Positions 54,831 to 64,000 are shown, counted from the first letter of the stretch. The stretch is 64,000 nt of DNA from Flavobacteriales bacterium (GCA_026196775.1 JAPHUD010000021.1:32550-96549), one strand, 5' to 3'. Numbers and translations are program-made. The notes: generated from the sequence alone by a model not told the origin.

Positions 54831-55697
54831 ATGAAAGGAATAGTATTAGCCGGAGGTTCCGGAACTCGTCTCCATCCATTAACATTGGCTGTTAGTAAAC
54901 AGTTAATGCCAATTTACGACAAACCAATGATTTACTATCCTATTTCAACACTGATGAGTGCAGGAATTAAGGAGATTCTTATCATTACAACACCTCATGA
55001 TAATTTAAGCTTTAAAACTTTGTTAGGAGATGGCTCTCAGTTTGGATGTAAGTTTGAATATGAAGTACAAGAAGTTCCTAATGGATTAGCACAAGCCTTT
55101 GTTATAGGCGAAAAATTTATTGGAAATGATAGTGTTGCTTTAATTTTGGGAGATAACATTTTTTATGGAACAGGTTTAGAACAACTATTAGTTGAATTGA
55201 GAGAACCTAAAGGTGGAGTTGTTTTCGCTTATCATGTTTCTGACCCACAACGTTACGGAGTAGTGGAGTTCGATAAAAACAACAAAGCCATTTCTATTGA
55301 AGAGAAACCAGTCAAACCTAAATCGCACTTTGCTGTTCCAGGGTTATATTTTTATGACAATCAGGTAGTAGAAATAGCCAAAACTTTAGAGCCAAGTGCC
55401 AGAGGCGAATATGAGATTACGGATGTCAATAGAATATACTTAGAAAAGAACCAGTTAGAGGTTGGTATTTTAGATAGAGGAACAGCTTGGTTAGATACCG
55501 GAACGCACCAGTCTTTAATGCAAGCATCCCAGTTTGTTCAGGTTATTGAAGAACGTCAGGGATTGAAAATTGGCTGTTTAGAAGAAATTGCCTACCGAAA
55601 AGGTTTTATTACTAAAGAACAATTACTTAAATTAGCAGAACCATTGATTAAAAGTGGTTACGGTACTTACCTGATGGATATTGTAAATGAACAATAA
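54831..55697 (+). CDS. rfbA: Glucose-1-phosphate thymidylyltransferase
   Basis: A 288-residue short-form RmlA that makes dTDP-glucose from dTTP and glucose-1-phosphate, the first step to dTDP-rhamnose and other dTDP-sugars. Catalytic N-terminus [20 protein letters not shown] (with Arg and Lys in [12 protein letters not shown]), and the metal Asp in [27 protein letters not shown] towards the end. The length matches E. coli RmlA. rmlB, C and D are not in the window; the downstream epimerase may use the product. Confidence 0.95.
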   Translation: MKGIVLAGGSGTRLHPLTLAVSKQLMPIYDKPMIYYPISTLMSAGIKEILIITTPHDNLSFKTLLGDGSQFGCKFEYEVQEVPNGLAQAFVIGEKFIGNDSVALILGDNIFYGTGLEQLLVELREPKGGVVFAYHVSDPQRYGVVEFDKNNKAISIEEKPVKPKSHFAVPGLYFYDNQVVEIAKTLEPSARGEYEITDVNRIYLEKNQLEVGILDRGTAWLDTGTHQSLMQASQFVQVIEERQGLKIGCLEEIAYRKGFITKEQLLKLAEPLIKSGYGTYLMDIVNEQ

Positions 55698-56634
55698 AAC
55701 AACCATATTAGTTACCGGTGGAGCTGGTTTTGTAGGAGGTTCTTTAGTTGAAGGATTAATTAAAGATGTCAATAACTTTGTGGTGGTAGTTGATAATTTA
55801 AAAACGGGAGATAAAAATAAACTACCCAATGCTCCAAAAAATAATCTTAAATTTATTCAGTGTGATGTGAATAATTTAGATGAAATACGAAGCGTCTTTC
55901 ATACTTTTTCATTCGATTATGTTTTTCATTATGCCGCTTTGGTTGGTGTACAGCGAACTTTAGAAAATCCTATAGAAGTTTTAAAAGATATTAATGGAAT
56001 TGAGAATATTTTAAAATTATCAAAAAATACAGGTGTTAAAAAGGTAATTTATTCCTCATCCTCAGAAGTTTATGGAGAGCCTGTTGAATATCCTCAAAAT
56101 GAAGAAACTACACCACTAAATTCACGCTTACCTTATGCCATTGTGAAAAACGTTGGTGAGGCTTTTTTAAAATCGTACAAGCAAGAATATGATTTAGATT
56201 ATGTGATTTATAGGTTTTTTAATACTTATGGTCCAAAACAAAGTAAAGATTTTGTTATTTCTAAATTTATTAATGCAGCACTTAATAACAATGATATTAC
56301 CATTTATGGAGATGGTTCTCAAACTAGAACTTTTTGCTATGTGCAGAACAATGTTGAAGCAACTATAAAAGCTGCTTTTAGCGATGAATATGTTAATCAA
56401 ACCATTAATATTGGTAATGATGTAGAAACTTCTATTATAGGGTTAGCAAAACTCATTATTAGGTTAACGGGTTCATCTTCAAAAATAGTTCATTTACCAC
56501 CTTTAGAAGAAGGAGATATGACAAGAAGAAAGCCTGATATTACTAAAATGAAACAGCTCTTAGGGAATAATAAAATTTACACCTTGGAGGAAGGATTAAC
56601 CCAAGTCCTTAAAAATACTTCATTTATTTTATAA
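55687..56634 (+). CDS. NAD-dependent epimerase/dehydratase (extended SDR)
   Basis: A 315-residue extended short-chain dehydrogenase. Rossmann motif [11 protein letters not shown] (about 10-20), catalytic Tyr-x-x-x-Lys in [12 protein letters not shown] (about 148-159), and the serine pocket [11 protein letters not shown] (about 120-130). It is related to UDP-glucose 4-epimerases and dTDP-glucose dehydratases but cannot be assigned to one activity. The first 11 bases overlap rfbA, so translation is coupled and the two likely share a pathway. Ends 10 bp before the polyprenyl synthase gene. Confidence 0.9.
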   Translation: MNNKTTILVTGGAGFVGGSLVEGLIKDVNNFVVVVDNLKTGDKNKLPNAPKNNLKFIQCDVNNLDEIRSVFHTFSFDYVFHYAALVGVQRTLENPIEVLKDINGIENILKLSKNTGVKKVIYSSSSEVYGEPVEYPQNEETTPLNSRLPYAIVKNVGEAFLKSYKQEYDLDYVIYRFFNTYGPKQSKDFVISKFINAALNNNDITIYGDGSQTRTFCYVQNNVEATIKAAFSDEYVNQTINIGNDVETSIIGLAKLIIRLTGSSSKIVHLPPLEEGDMTRRKPDITKMKQLLGNNKIYTLEEGLTQVLKNTSFIL

Positions 56635-56644
56635 GATAAAAGTA

Positions 56645-57619
56645 ATGGATAAACTGACTAACTTTATACAGATAGTTGAAGAAGCAATAGAGAAGAATGC
56701 TTATAAAAAACAACCTCAATCGCTTTATGCTCCAATAAATTATACACTTGCATTAGGCGGAAAAAGAATTCGTCCAGGATTACTTTTATTGGCTAATGAT
56801 TTATTTAACGGTAAACCCGAAAAAGCTATTAATGCGGCATTGGCGATAGAAGTATTTCATAACTTCACCTTGGTTCATGATGATATTATGGACAATGCTC
56901 CAATACGAAGAGGGAAACCAACTGTTTTTAAAAAGTGGGATGTAAACACTGCCATTTTATCTGGAGATGTAATGCTGGTAGAAGCTTATCAGCTATTAGC
57001 TGCTTGTGAATCTTCTGTATTGCCAGAACTTCTAAAACTGTTTAATAAAACAGCAGTAGAGGTTTGCGAAGGACAACAATACGATATGCTTTTTGAGAAA
57101 GCTGCTGATGTTACCATTGATAATTACTTGAAAATGATAGAGCTGAAAACAGCAGTCTTGTTGGGAGCTAGCCTGAAAATGGGAGCAATTATAGCAGGAG
57201 CATCAAAAAGTGATGCCAAGCATTTTTATGAATTTGGTAAAAACATAGGCGTTGCTTTTCAGTTGATGGATGATATTTTAGATGTTTACGGAAATCCTGA
57301 AAAATTTGGCAAGCAAGTAGGTGGAGATATTTTGGCGAATAAAAAAACATACTTGTTGCTAAAAACCATGGAATTAGCCAACGGAGCATTGAGAAAAGAA
57401 TTGGAGTTTTGTTTAAACTCTAAAACTTTATCTCCCGAAAATAAAATTACCAGAGTAAAATCCATTTACAATCAATTAAAGATTAAAGAAAAATCTATTG
57501 ATGAAATGAACCACTTTTACAATACCGCTATTGCTCACTTAGATAGCATTGAAGCACCAAAAGAGAAAAAAGCAATTTTTGAAAATTTCGCTAAAAAATT
57601 GATGCATAGGGAAAGTTAA
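56645..57619 (+). CDS. Polyprenyl diphosphate synthase (trans-isoprenyl, FPP/GGPP/long-chain type)
   Basis: A 324-residue trans-prenyltransferase with both aspartate-rich motifs: first DDIMDNAPIRRG (about 79-90) and second DDILDVYG (about 212-219). GGKRIRPGLLLLA near residue 40 binds isopentenyl diphosphate. The first DDxxD has the spacing of long-chain (menaquinone side-chain) enzymes, and the lack of two bulky residues before it argues against a short FPP product; the chain length is not certain. Its place next to glycan genes could reflect lipid carrier supply. Confidence 0.92.
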   Translation: MDKLTNFIQIVEEAIEKNAYKKQPQSLYAPINYTLALGGKRIRPGLLLLANDLFNGKPEKAINAALAIEVFHNFTLVHDDIMDNAPIRRGKPTVFKKWDVNTAILSGDVMLVEAYQLLAACESSVLPELLKLFNKTAVEVCEGQQYDMLFEKAADVTIDNYLKMIELKTAVLLGASLKMGAIIAGASKSDAKHFYEFGKNIGVAFQLMDDILDVYGNPEKFGKQVGGDILANKKTYLLLKTMELANGALRKELEFCLNSKTLSPENKITRVKSIYNQLKIKEKSIDEMNHFYNTAIAHLDSIEAPKEKKAIFENFAKKLMHRES

Positions 57620-57624
57620 AAAAA

Positions 57625-59547
57625 TCAATCCACCAACCTTTCCAAGTCTTCTTGAGCTTTTTCCCAATCATTTTCCGCAGTTTCCAACTCTTTTTTTAGT
57701 AAGGTAAATTCATCTACTAATTCTTGAGAATAAGTTGATGGATTTAATAGCTGCTCATTTATTTTTTTAATTTTCTCTTCCAATTTAGTGATTAAATCTT
57801 CTGATTTCTTAACCGCATTTTCTACTTTCCTAAGTTCTCTATCTTTATTTTTTCTTTCTTCGTAGCTAAGCTTATTCTCCGATGTAGCACTTTTTTGTTC
57901 TGCTACTTGCTTTTCTTTTCTTTCAAACTCTTTTATAGAATCTACTTTTTTAGATTTCAGGAATTCATAAACATCCCCTAAGAATTGTTTTACATTTCCA
58001 TTAGTAAATTCGTACATTTCGGTAACTAATCCATCCAGAAAATCTCTATCGTGAGAAATAACAATTAACGTTCCGTCAAATCGTTTTAAAGCGGCTTTCA
58101 AAATTTCTTTAGATTTAATGTCTAAGTGGTTAGTTGGCTCATCGAGCACCAATAAATTTACAGGTTCTAACATTAGTTTACACAAAGCAACTCTTGCTCT
58201 TTCTCCCCCAGAAAGTACTTTAATTTTTTTATCAGCATCTTCGCCACCAAACATAAAAGCTCCCAACAGGTTTCTTACTTGTTTTCTAATTTCTCCGTGA
58301 GCTACTTTATCTATGGTTTCAAAAACAGTTAATTCTTTATCTAGTTCTTCAGCTTGGTTCTGAGCAAAATAAGCCAACTTAACCTGATGTCCTAGTTTTA
58401 GCTCTCCTTGGTGTTCCAATTCACCCACAATAATTTTACTCATGGTGGTTTTACCTTCACCATTTTTACCTACTAAAGCTACTTTTTTACCTTTTTCAAT
58501 AAAAAAGTTTACATCTTTAAAAACTTGCTTTTCTCCAAAGCTTTTAGCTATATTTATGGCTTCTACAACCACTTTCCCGGAGTGTGGGGCAGGAGGAAAA
58601 TAAAAACGCATAGAAGTACTATCTTCTTCTTCAATTTCTATTCTGTCTATTTTGTCGAGTTGTTTTACCCTACTCTGTACCTGAACAGCTTTGGAGGCTT
58701 TAGACCTAAATCTCTCAATAAACTTTTCGGTATCTTGTATTTGTTTTTGCTGATTGTTGTAAGCAGCCACTTGTTGTTCTCTACGTTCTTTTCTTAACTC
58801 TAAATACTTGGAATAATACGCTTTGTAATCGTGAACTTTTCCTAAAGTAATTTCTATGGTTCGGTTAGTAACATTATCCAAAAAAGCTTTATCGTGAGAC
58901 ACCAAAACCACACCTCCCGGATAGGTTTTTAAGAAATCTTCCAACCATTGTATAGATTCAATATCTAAGTGGTTAGTAGGCTCATCGAGTAATAATACAT
59001 CCGATTTGGTAAGCAGAATTTTAGCTAATTCAATACGCATTCTCCATCCACCACTAAATTCATCTGTAAGTCGGGTAAAATCTTTTGGAGTAAAACCCAA
59101 TCCTTTTAAAATGGTTTCGCAATCGGCATCAATAGAAAAACCACCCAACACATTTAATCTTTCGTTGTAATCGTTCAAATGGTTCAACAAATCTAAATAG
59201 CTGTCAGATTCATAATCCTCTCGAGTAGCTAATTGGTGATTAATTTCATCAATTTTAGCATTAATATCATTTACTTCCTTAAAAACAGATTTAGTTTCGT
59301 CAATTACGGTATTTCCGGAAATAAAATCCATATCCTGAGGTAAGTAACCAACAGTAAAGCCTGCTGGTGTGGAAATGGTTCCACTATCGGGTTCTTGCTC
59401 GCTTGCCATAATTTTTAACAAGGTGGATTTTCCAGCACCATTTTTTCCTACTAAACCAATTCTATCGGTTTTATTTACAATAAAAGAAATGCCATCAAAC
59501 AGATAGCGTTCTCCAAAACTTACGGTTAAATCATTTACTCCTAACAT
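57625..59547 (-). CDS. ABC-F family ATPase (Uup/EttA-like ribosome factor)
   Basis: 640 residues with two ATPase domains and no membrane segment. Walker A GLVGKNGAGKSTLLK (about 31-45) and GKNGEGKTTMSK (about 360); signature EFSGGWRMRIELAK and LSGGERARVALCK; Walker B VLLLDEPTNHLDIESIQW and LVLDEPTNHLDIKS. Between them lies the P-site-interaction linker, rich in basic residues, and after them a long C-terminal coiled coil as in Uup. These proteins act on the ribosome, for stall relief or antibiotic resistance, not in transport. The arm composition does not identify a resistance subtype. Confidence 0.9.
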   Translation of the reverse strand: MLGVNDLTVSFGERYLFDGISFIVNKTDRIGLVGKNGAGKSTLLKIMASEQEPDSGTISTPAGFTVGYLPQDMDFISGNTVIDETKSVFKEVNDINAKIDEINHQLATREDYESDSYLDLLNHLNDYNERLNVLGGFSIDADCETILKGLGFTPKDFTRLTDEFSGGWRMRIELAKILLTKSDVLLLDEPTNHLDIESIQWLEDFLKTYPGGVVLVSHDKAFLDNVTNRTIEITLGKVHDYKAYYSKYLELRKERREQQVAAYNNQQKQIQDTEKFIERFRSKASKAVQVQSRVKQLDKIDRIEIEEEDSTSMRFYFPPAPHSGKVVVEAINIAKSFGEKQVFKDVNFFIEKGKKVALVGKNGEGKTTMSKIIVGELEHQGELKLGHQVKLAYFAQNQAEELDKELTVFETIDKVAHGEIRKQVRNLLGAFMFGGEDADKKIKVLSGGERARVALCKLMLEPVNLLVLDEPTNHLDIKSKEILKAALKRFDGTLIVISHDRDFLDGLVTEMYEFTNGNVKQFLGDVYEFLKSKKVDSIKEFERKEKQVAEQKSATSENKLSYEERKNKDRELRKVENAVKKSEDLITKLEEKIKKINEQLLNPSTYSQELVDEFTLLKKELETAENDWEKAQEDLERLVD

Positions 59548-59606
59548 AGGTGCGAAATTACAAATTAATCATTAGCTACAAATACTATTAATAAAGCTTT
59601 AATAAG

Positions 59607-59614
59607 TAACTTTG
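59607..59614 (+). promoter_or_regulatory. Candidate -7 promoter element (TAACTTTG)
   Basis: An exact TAnnTTTG match, 21 bp upstream of the DUF983 gene. On the other strand a TAATTTCG lies at 59560-59553, right in front of the ABC-F start. Confidence 0.4.
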
Positions 59615-59635
59615 TAAAGTTTAAAAATCACCAAT

Positions 59636-60016
59636 ATGTTGTCAAGTATTTTAGGACTTAAATGTCCAAAGTGTAGAAAAGGAAATCTGTTCACACACAA
59701 AAACATGTATAGAGTTAAAGGTTTTTTTGATATGCCAAAAGAATGTCCAAATTGCGGGCAAGATTTTGAACCTGAAAGTGGTTTTTACTTTGGAGCCATG
59801 TATGTGAGTTATGGACTGACGGTAGCCTTGAGTGTTGCTGTTTTTGCGATAACTATAATTTTTGATATTTATTCTTTAGGCTTATTTTTATTGCTAAATG
59901 GAATTGCGTTGCTGATTTTACTGCCTTATATTTTTAGGGTTTCTAGGTCTATTTGGATAAGTATTATTGTAAAATATGACCCTCCCAAAAATGATGATGA
60001 AAAAGCACAAGCATAA
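59636..60016 (+). CDS. DUF983 small zinc-ribbon membrane protein
   Basis: A 126-residue protein with an N-terminal zinc ribbon formed by two CxxC pairs (KCPKCRKG at about 9-16 and ECPNCGQD at about 35-42), the conserved GFYFGAMYVSYG, and two membrane helices (about 58-80 and 83-105). The function of the family is unknown. The acidic C-terminus overlaps the next gene by 41 bp. Confidence 0.87.
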   Translation: MLSSILGLKCPKCRKGNLFTHKNMYRVKGFFDMPKECPNCGQDFEPESGFYFGAMYVSYGLTVALSVAVFAITIIFDIYSLGLFLLLNGIALLILLPYIFRVSRSIWISIIVKYDPPKNDDEKAQA

Positions 60017-60647
60017 AATTGTTGTTGAGAGAACAGCACATTATTATTCGTTAGGAAATATTTCTACAGCAAAAACATTATGGTTTGTATTGCATGGTTA
60101 TGGGTATAATGCCAATTATTTCATTCATAAATTTGATGGGATAGCAGATGAAGAAAATTTTGTTGTTGCTCCAGAAGGCTTATCTAAATTTTATGTTTCA
60201 GGAGTTAGTGGTAGGGTTGGAGCAAGCTGGATGACTAAAGAAAATCGTGAAGATGAAATTCAAGACTACCTGAATTACCTTAATAGTTTGTATGAAACAT
60301 TACTTAGTCAAATAGATTTAACAGAGGTTAAAGTAAATATTATCGGATTTTCGCAAGGAGGAGCCACAGCAGCAAGATGGGTAAGTGATAATAAGATAAA
60401 GTGTGCTAATTTAATATTGTGGGCAAGTGTTTTTCCTGATGATATGGAGTTTGAAGTATTAAAAACCAACACCAATTCTTTTTTGTTGTATGGCGATGAT
60501 GACGAATATGTAACTCAAGAAAGAATTGGTAATCAAAAAGCTATTCTTAAAAAAGCGAATATCAATTGTAAATTAATTGAGTTTAAAGGGAAACATGATG
60601 TGCCTACCGAAGTGCTGAAAGAGCAATGTAAATTAAATAATTGGTAA
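59976..60647 (+). CDS. Alpha/beta-hydrolase, phospholipase/carboxylesterase type
   Basis: 223 residues without a signal peptide. Nucleophile motif GFSQGG (about 125-130, GxSxG), acid in LYGDDDEYV (about 170-178) and base His in GKHDVPTEV (about 208-216), the order expected of serine esterases in the carboxylesterase/thioesterase-1 subgroup. WFVLHGYGYNANYF near residue 35 gives the oxyanion loop HGYG. The first codons are uncertain: three further in-frame ATG codons at 59991, 59994 and 59997 lie inside the overlap with DUF983. Substrate unknown. Confidence 0.85.
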   Translation: MTLPKMMMKKHKHKIVVERTAHYYSLGNISTAKTLWFVLHGYGYNANYFIHKFDGIADEENFVVAPEGLSKFYVSGVSGRVGASWMTKENREDEIQDYLNYLNSLYETLLSQIDLTEVKVNIIGFSQGGATAARWVSDNKIKCANLILWASVFPDDMEFEVLKTNTNSFLLYGDDDEYVTQERIGNQKAILKKANINCKLIEFKGKHDVPTEVLKEQCKLNNW

Positions 60648-60648
60648 G

Positions 60649-61536
60649 TTAGAAAAATAATTTTCTTTTATAAGGTTCTCCATTAATGTACCTGCTAGAA
60701 CCAAGTAACTCTGTGGCTTCCATTACTATCATTAACGCATTTGGGGCTGTGGCATGCACCATTTTCTTAAGGACATTAATTTTGTTGTTATCAACCACGA
60801 TAAAAATAATGTTTTTATGGTTGGAGCTGTATAAGTCGTTGCCTTGCATTAATGTTCCAGTTATACCAAGTTCCTCGGTAATTTTTTGCTGTAGTTTTTC
60901 TGGATGATCTAATGCAATATGTACAATTTTTTGATGTTTGCTTCCGGTAAGTAATAGGTTAATCAATTTAGCACTTACATAAATACTTATTAAACTCCAT
61001 AATGCCAATTCAATATCTTTAAAAACTACTCCAGCAGCTACAATCACAAGAGCATCTAGAATGAGAATAGCATCTCCAGTTTTAATATTGGCTTTTTCAT
61101 TTAAAATCTTGGCAATAATGGTTCCTGCTCCTGCAGAAGATTCTCCTTTAAAAATTAATCCTAAACCAATGCCAACAAAAACTCCCCCATAAAGTGATGA
61201 TAGTAATGTATTGTCGCTAAACGCAGCGATAGCATATATTTCACTAAGTAAATCAATAAAAAGTGCCGTTATTATAATGGTAATGATGGTTCTAATGGCA
61301 AATTTTTTTCCTAAATAATTTAAACTAATCAACAAAAGTGGAATATTGACTAGCATTAAAATTACTCCTGTTGGCAATTCAAATAAATGATGAAGAATAA
61401 TGGAAAGCCCAGCAATTCCACCAGTTGCAATTTTATTAGGAATAAGAAAACCAACCATTCCAGCAGCTAAAAATATTGCACCAACAATTATAAATAAATA
61501 ATTTTTTAGTTCAGCTTTTATGGAATTATTAGGCAT
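60649..61536 (-). CDS. YitT family membrane protein (DUF161 + DUF2179)
   Basis: 295 residues: about five membrane helices in the first 200 residues (IVGAIFLAAGMVGFLIPNKI, ATGGIAGLSIILHHLF) matching the YitT/DUF161 family, then a cytoplasmic DUF2179 ferredoxin-like domain (about 205-290, ITEELGITGTLMQGNDLYS). Transported substrate not established. It meets the esterase gene tail to tail with one base between the stop codons. Confidence 0.88.
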   Translation of the reverse strand: MPNNSIKAELKNYLFIIVGAIFLAAGMVGFLIPNKIATGGIAGLSIILHHLFELPTGVILMLVNIPLLLISLNYLGKKFAIRTIITIIITALFIDLLSEIYAIAAFSDNTLLSSLYGGVFVGIGLGLIFKGESSAGAGTIIAKILNEKANIKTGDAILILDALVIVAAGVVFKDIELALWSLISIYVSAKLINLLLTGSKHQKIVHIALDHPEKLQQKITEELGITGTLMQGNDLYSSNHKNIIFIVVDNNKINVLKKMVHATAPNALMIVMEATELLGSSRYINGEPYKRKLFF

Positions 61537-61607
61537 TTTAATTCATTTTTTGTAAAGCAAAATAAGTAAAAACAAAAAGATTAAAAGATGTTATTTGTCA
61601 TAATAAA

Positions 61608-63536
61608 TTATTGAGGTTCTATCCAATCGCCATGCGATTTTATAAGCTCAACAAGTTCTTCAACAGCTTCTTTTTCAGGAACATTTCTTTTTACTACATT
61701 TTTTTCTTTGTATAGCGTTATTTTTCCTACTCCTGTACCAACATAGCCATAGTCTGCATCAGCCATTTCTCCAGGGCCATTAACAATACAACCCATAATT
61801 CCAATTTTCACGCCTTTAAGGTGAGAAGTTACTTTTCTGATTTTAGCTGTGGTTTCTTGCAAGTCAAAAAGTGTTCTTCCGCAACTAGGGCAAGAAATAT
61901 ATTCTGTTTTTGAAATTCTAGTACGTGTTGCTTGTAAAATGCCAAAAGCAAGGCTGTTGAGTAAGTTGTCACTACCACAATTCTCTGCAGCAATAAAAAT
62001 TCCATCACCCAGCCCATCCACTAATAAAGCCCCTATGTCGGTAGAAGCGTAAAGTTGAATTTGTTCATCAGTTAAATTGCCATAAGCTCTTCCGATAATT
62101 ACGGGCACATAACAATTGTTTATGATTAATTCATTAAATAATTTTCGTTGTTCAGCCATACCATGAGGGTGGTAAGTATCTATTACCAATACAGCAGTTT
62201 TGTCATTATTTATTTTATCAATGAAAGTACTATTAAGTTGATTAAGCGTTACATAAACAAAATTCAGTTTTGCGTGTGTTTCAACGTTGTTGAGGTATTC
62301 TTTTGAATCTATAAAAGGAAATGTGTTGAACTTATTTTTTTGCGTCAACCAAGTTTTATAAAGGTAAACCAACCCTAGTGTTCCTGGCACTTCAAAGTCA
62401 ATTATTTTGTTGCCAAGAAAAACATAATCGCAAGCCATTTCGCCAATATTCCATTTATCTAAAGGAACAGAATAATTATACCCTAAAGCAAAAAATGAAG
62501 CAGGTTTTATGTTTTCTTTCAAACTAAAATCAGCCATTATTCTTGGTACGTTAGAGCCACCAATATTTAATACTTCATTGGTCTTTCTTTTATTATATTC
62601 AAAAGGATTAATAGCATATTTATTTATTGGAGCTATAGGTGTTTCTACAGTTCTATTGCTATATCTTTCTACTAGTGTTTTGGCAACAGGAATTTCAAAC
62701 TCAGGTTCTTCGGTAAGTGAAACACGAATGGTATCTCCTAATCCATCTTCTAAAAGTGTTCCTATACCAACTGCCGATTTAATTCTACCATCTTCTCCAT
62801 CACCAGCTTCGGTAACACCCAAATGTAAAGGATAATTCATTCCTTCCTCCATCATTTTGTTAACCAATAATCGGTAAGCCTGAACAACCACTAATGTATT
62901 GCTGGCTTTCATAGACAGTACAATATTATGGTAATCTAAATCTCTGCAAATTCGTAAAAATTCCATGGCAGATTCCACCATTCCAAGTGGAGTGTCGCCA
63001 TATCTGCTTAAAATCCTATCGGATAAAGAACCATGGTTGGTTCCAATACGCATAGCTGTACCGTGTTCTTTACAAATTTTTACTAAGGGTTCAAAACTTT
63101 TTCTGATGCGTTCTAATTCTTCGTAATAAGATTCATCTGTATAGTCTAATGTTTCAAATTTTTTCTTATCTGCATAATTACCAGGATTTATTCTAACTTT
63201 TTCAACTATTTTAGCAGCAATTTCAGCAGCATTGGGTGTGAAATGTATATCAGCAACCAATGGGGTGTTATAACCTTTTTTTCTAAGTTCAGCTTTAATA
63301 TTAGCTAAATTTTCAGCTTCTTTTTTACTGGGAGCTGTAATCCTAACAATTTCGCATCCAGCATTTATCATTCTGATAGCCTGATCAACAGTAGCCTCGG
63401 TGTTCATTGTATCTGTAGTGGTCATAGATTGAATACGAATAGGATTATTACCTCCAATTCCAATATTTCCTACTATTACTTCTCTGGTTTTGAATCTCTT
63501 GTAAGATGTTAAGTCTAGGCAATAAGTGGTTTTCAT
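61608..63536 (-). CDS. ispG: 4-hydroxy-3-methylbut-2-en-1-yl diphosphate synthase (flavodoxin/ferredoxin), large form
   Basis: A 642-residue GcpE/IspG that makes HMBPP from MEcPP in the non-mevalonate isoprenoid pathway. The TIM-barrel half has IRIQSMTTTDTMNTEATVDQ and MRIGTNHGSLSDRILSRYGD; the C-terminal half carries the three [4Fe-4S] cysteines in SCPSCGRTLFDLQ and GIMGCIVNGPGEMADAD. The length is about 270 longer than E. coli IspG, owing to the extra central domain of the plant/Bacteroidota type. Monocistronic on the minus strand. It supplies precursors to the polyprenyl synthase at 56645. Confidence 0.96.
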   Translation of the reverse strand: MKTTYCLDLTSYKRFKTREVIVGNIGIGGNNPIRIQSMTTTDTMNTEATVDQAIRMINAGCEIVRITAPSKKEAENLANIKAELRKKGYNTPLVADIHFTPNAAEIAAKIVEKVRINPGNYADKKKFETLDYTDESYYEELERIRKSFEPLVKICKEHGTAMRIGTNHGSLSDRILSRYGDTPLGMVESAMEFLRICRDLDYHNIVLSMKASNTLVVVQAYRLLVNKMMEEGMNYPLHLGVTEAGDGEDGRIKSAVGIGTLLEDGLGDTIRVSLTEEPEFEIPVAKTLVERYSNRTVETPIAPINKYAINPFEYNKRKTNEVLNIGGSNVPRIMADFSLKENIKPASFFALGYNYSVPLDKWNIGEMACDYVFLGNKIIDFEVPGTLGLVYLYKTWLTQKNKFNTFPFIDSKEYLNNVETHAKLNFVYVTLNQLNSTFIDKINNDKTAVLVIDTYHPHGMAEQRKLFNELIINNCYVPVIIGRAYGNLTDEQIQLYASTDIGALLVDGLGDGIFIAAENCGSDNLLNSLAFGILQATRTRISKTEYISCPSCGRTLFDLQETTAKIRKVTSHLKGVKIGIMGCIVNGPGEMADADYGYVGTGVGKITLYKEKNVVKRNVPEKEAVEELVELIKSHGDWIEPQ

Positions 63537-63635
63537 ATTTATGATAAAGCTAAAGTTTTAACAAAAGTAAGACTAAAATGTTCGTCAATTCAAATCAAAC
63601 TAAAGTTATCTTTAAAATCAAAAAATACATTTAAT

Positions 63636-63667
63636 TACCGTTTATAAACTAAAACCTACCGTTTATA
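63636..63667 (+). promoter_or_regulatory. LytTR-type direct repeat (candidate activator site)
   Basis: ACCGTTTAT occurs at 63637-63645 and 63658-63666, extended to TACCGTTTATA in both copies. The 9-base unit fits the reported LytTR consensus [TA][AC][CA]GTTN[AG][TG] at every position, and the gap is 12 bp, the spacing described for LytTR-family response regulators. The site is 87 bp upstream of the next start. TATATTTA at 63687-63694 is one base from TAnnTTTG. Confidence 0.55.
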
Positions 63668-63753
63668 TATTAGAACCGACACAACCTATATTTATAGTAG
63701 TAAAATTGGTGTGATGCACGTAATATTACATTGCGAAATAAAAAACCTTAGTT

Positions 63754-64000
63754 ATGAAAACTGCATCAAACATCTCGAGCACTATCAGAAATACCCCTAA
63801 AAAAAATATTTCTGATTTATTAAAAACTTCTAAAAAGTTAGAAATTATTAAATACATTATATTGTTGTTTTTAATGATTTTAGGTTTGGGAATAATCTCA
63901 ATTACCGCCCGCAATGTACCTACTTCAGGAGGGGGTAATAAAGGAGGAGGTAATGGTCCGGTAAGTTCAGCGGATTGTGCACCAGCGATAGCGATAGCTA
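63754..64000 (+). CDS. N-terminus of a glycine-rich secreted protein (3' partial)
   Basis: 82 codons visible, open to the right edge. A long polar N-region (about 1-31, with KTSKKLEIIK) precedes one strong membrane/signal segment (about 32-52, YIILLFLMILGLGIISIT), then RNVPTSGGGNKGGGNGPVSS and a first cysteine at about 75. A long n-region before the signal followed by a low-complexity linker suggests a large exported or adhesin-type protein. The product cannot be named from this fragment. Confidence 0.55.
   Translation, partial: MKTASNISSTIRNTPKKNISDLLKTSKKLEIIKYIILLFLMILGLGIISITARNVPTSGGGNKGGGNGPVSSADCAPAIAIA

Overview
The window is AT-rich chromosomal DNA of a member of the Bacteroidota, most likely a marine-type Flavobacteriales lineage. 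Evidence for this: several secreted proteins end in type IX secretion (T9SS) sorting domains; one receptor has the Bacteroidota SusC/TonB-type N-terminal carboxypeptidase-regulatory domain; many small families are largely Bacteroidota-specific (DUF4292, DUF4293, GSCFA, DUF983, type III glutamine synthetase, large IspG); there is almost no Shine-Dalgarno signal; and several upstream regions carry the Bacteroidota -7 element TAnnTTTG. No rRNA, insertion sequence, prophage, CRISPR array or replication origin was seen. One tRNA gene (Glu, TTC) is present. It reads as core chromosome with a few accessory islets.

Layout. 1-4860: C-terminal part of a secreted M43-like metalloprotease with an unexpected domain order, an unknown membrane-anchored protein and a TonB-dependent receptor. 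4963-14003: crotonase, flippase, an intrusive four-helix-bundle gene, dUTPase, sugar nucleotidyltransferase, TPR lipoprotein, DUF4292 lipoprotein, EnvC-like LytM protein and GSCFA protein, an envelope-assembly run. 14142-19295 (minus): two M16 peptidases around DUF3817 and an O-methyltransferase. 19455-28168: envelope-associated proteins (TPR-PD40-SPOR, an OmpA-family protein, TPR-PD40-OmpA) with glutamine synthetase III between them. 28241-33882: purM, prfA, a carboxypeptidase-regulatory-domain protein, pyrF and an SPFH protein. 33966-38910: secreted and surface proteins, including two tandem paralogues with a shared tail-fibre-like N-terminus. 39202-44507: DUF4293, a sirtuin, CvpA, tRNA-Glu, a GyrI-like protein, a small exported protein, purK and purE. 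44509-50367: an outer-membrane barrel, a giant BNR/PKD/T9SS protein and a large unrecognised cysteine-containing protein. 50543-57619: a peptide-type binding lipoprotein, an MMPL/RND transporter, rmlA, an epimerase and a polyprenyl synthase. 57625-63536: ABC-F, DUF983, an esterase, YitT and ispG. 63754-end: the start of a glycine-rich secreted protein behind a near-ideal LytTR-type direct repeat.

The dominant theme is building and decorating the outer envelope: sugar activation, flipping, peptidoglycan-anchored scaffolds, and T9SS cargo. This is mixed with housekeeping purine, pyrimidine, isoprenoid and translation genes. The observations most worth following are the interrupted M43 protease at the left edge, the PorE-like protein whose OmpA anchor is replaced by SPOR-like repeats, the LytTR-type operator at the right edge, the sirtuin that has lost its zinc site, and the unrecognised cysteine-containing protein at 48544-50367.
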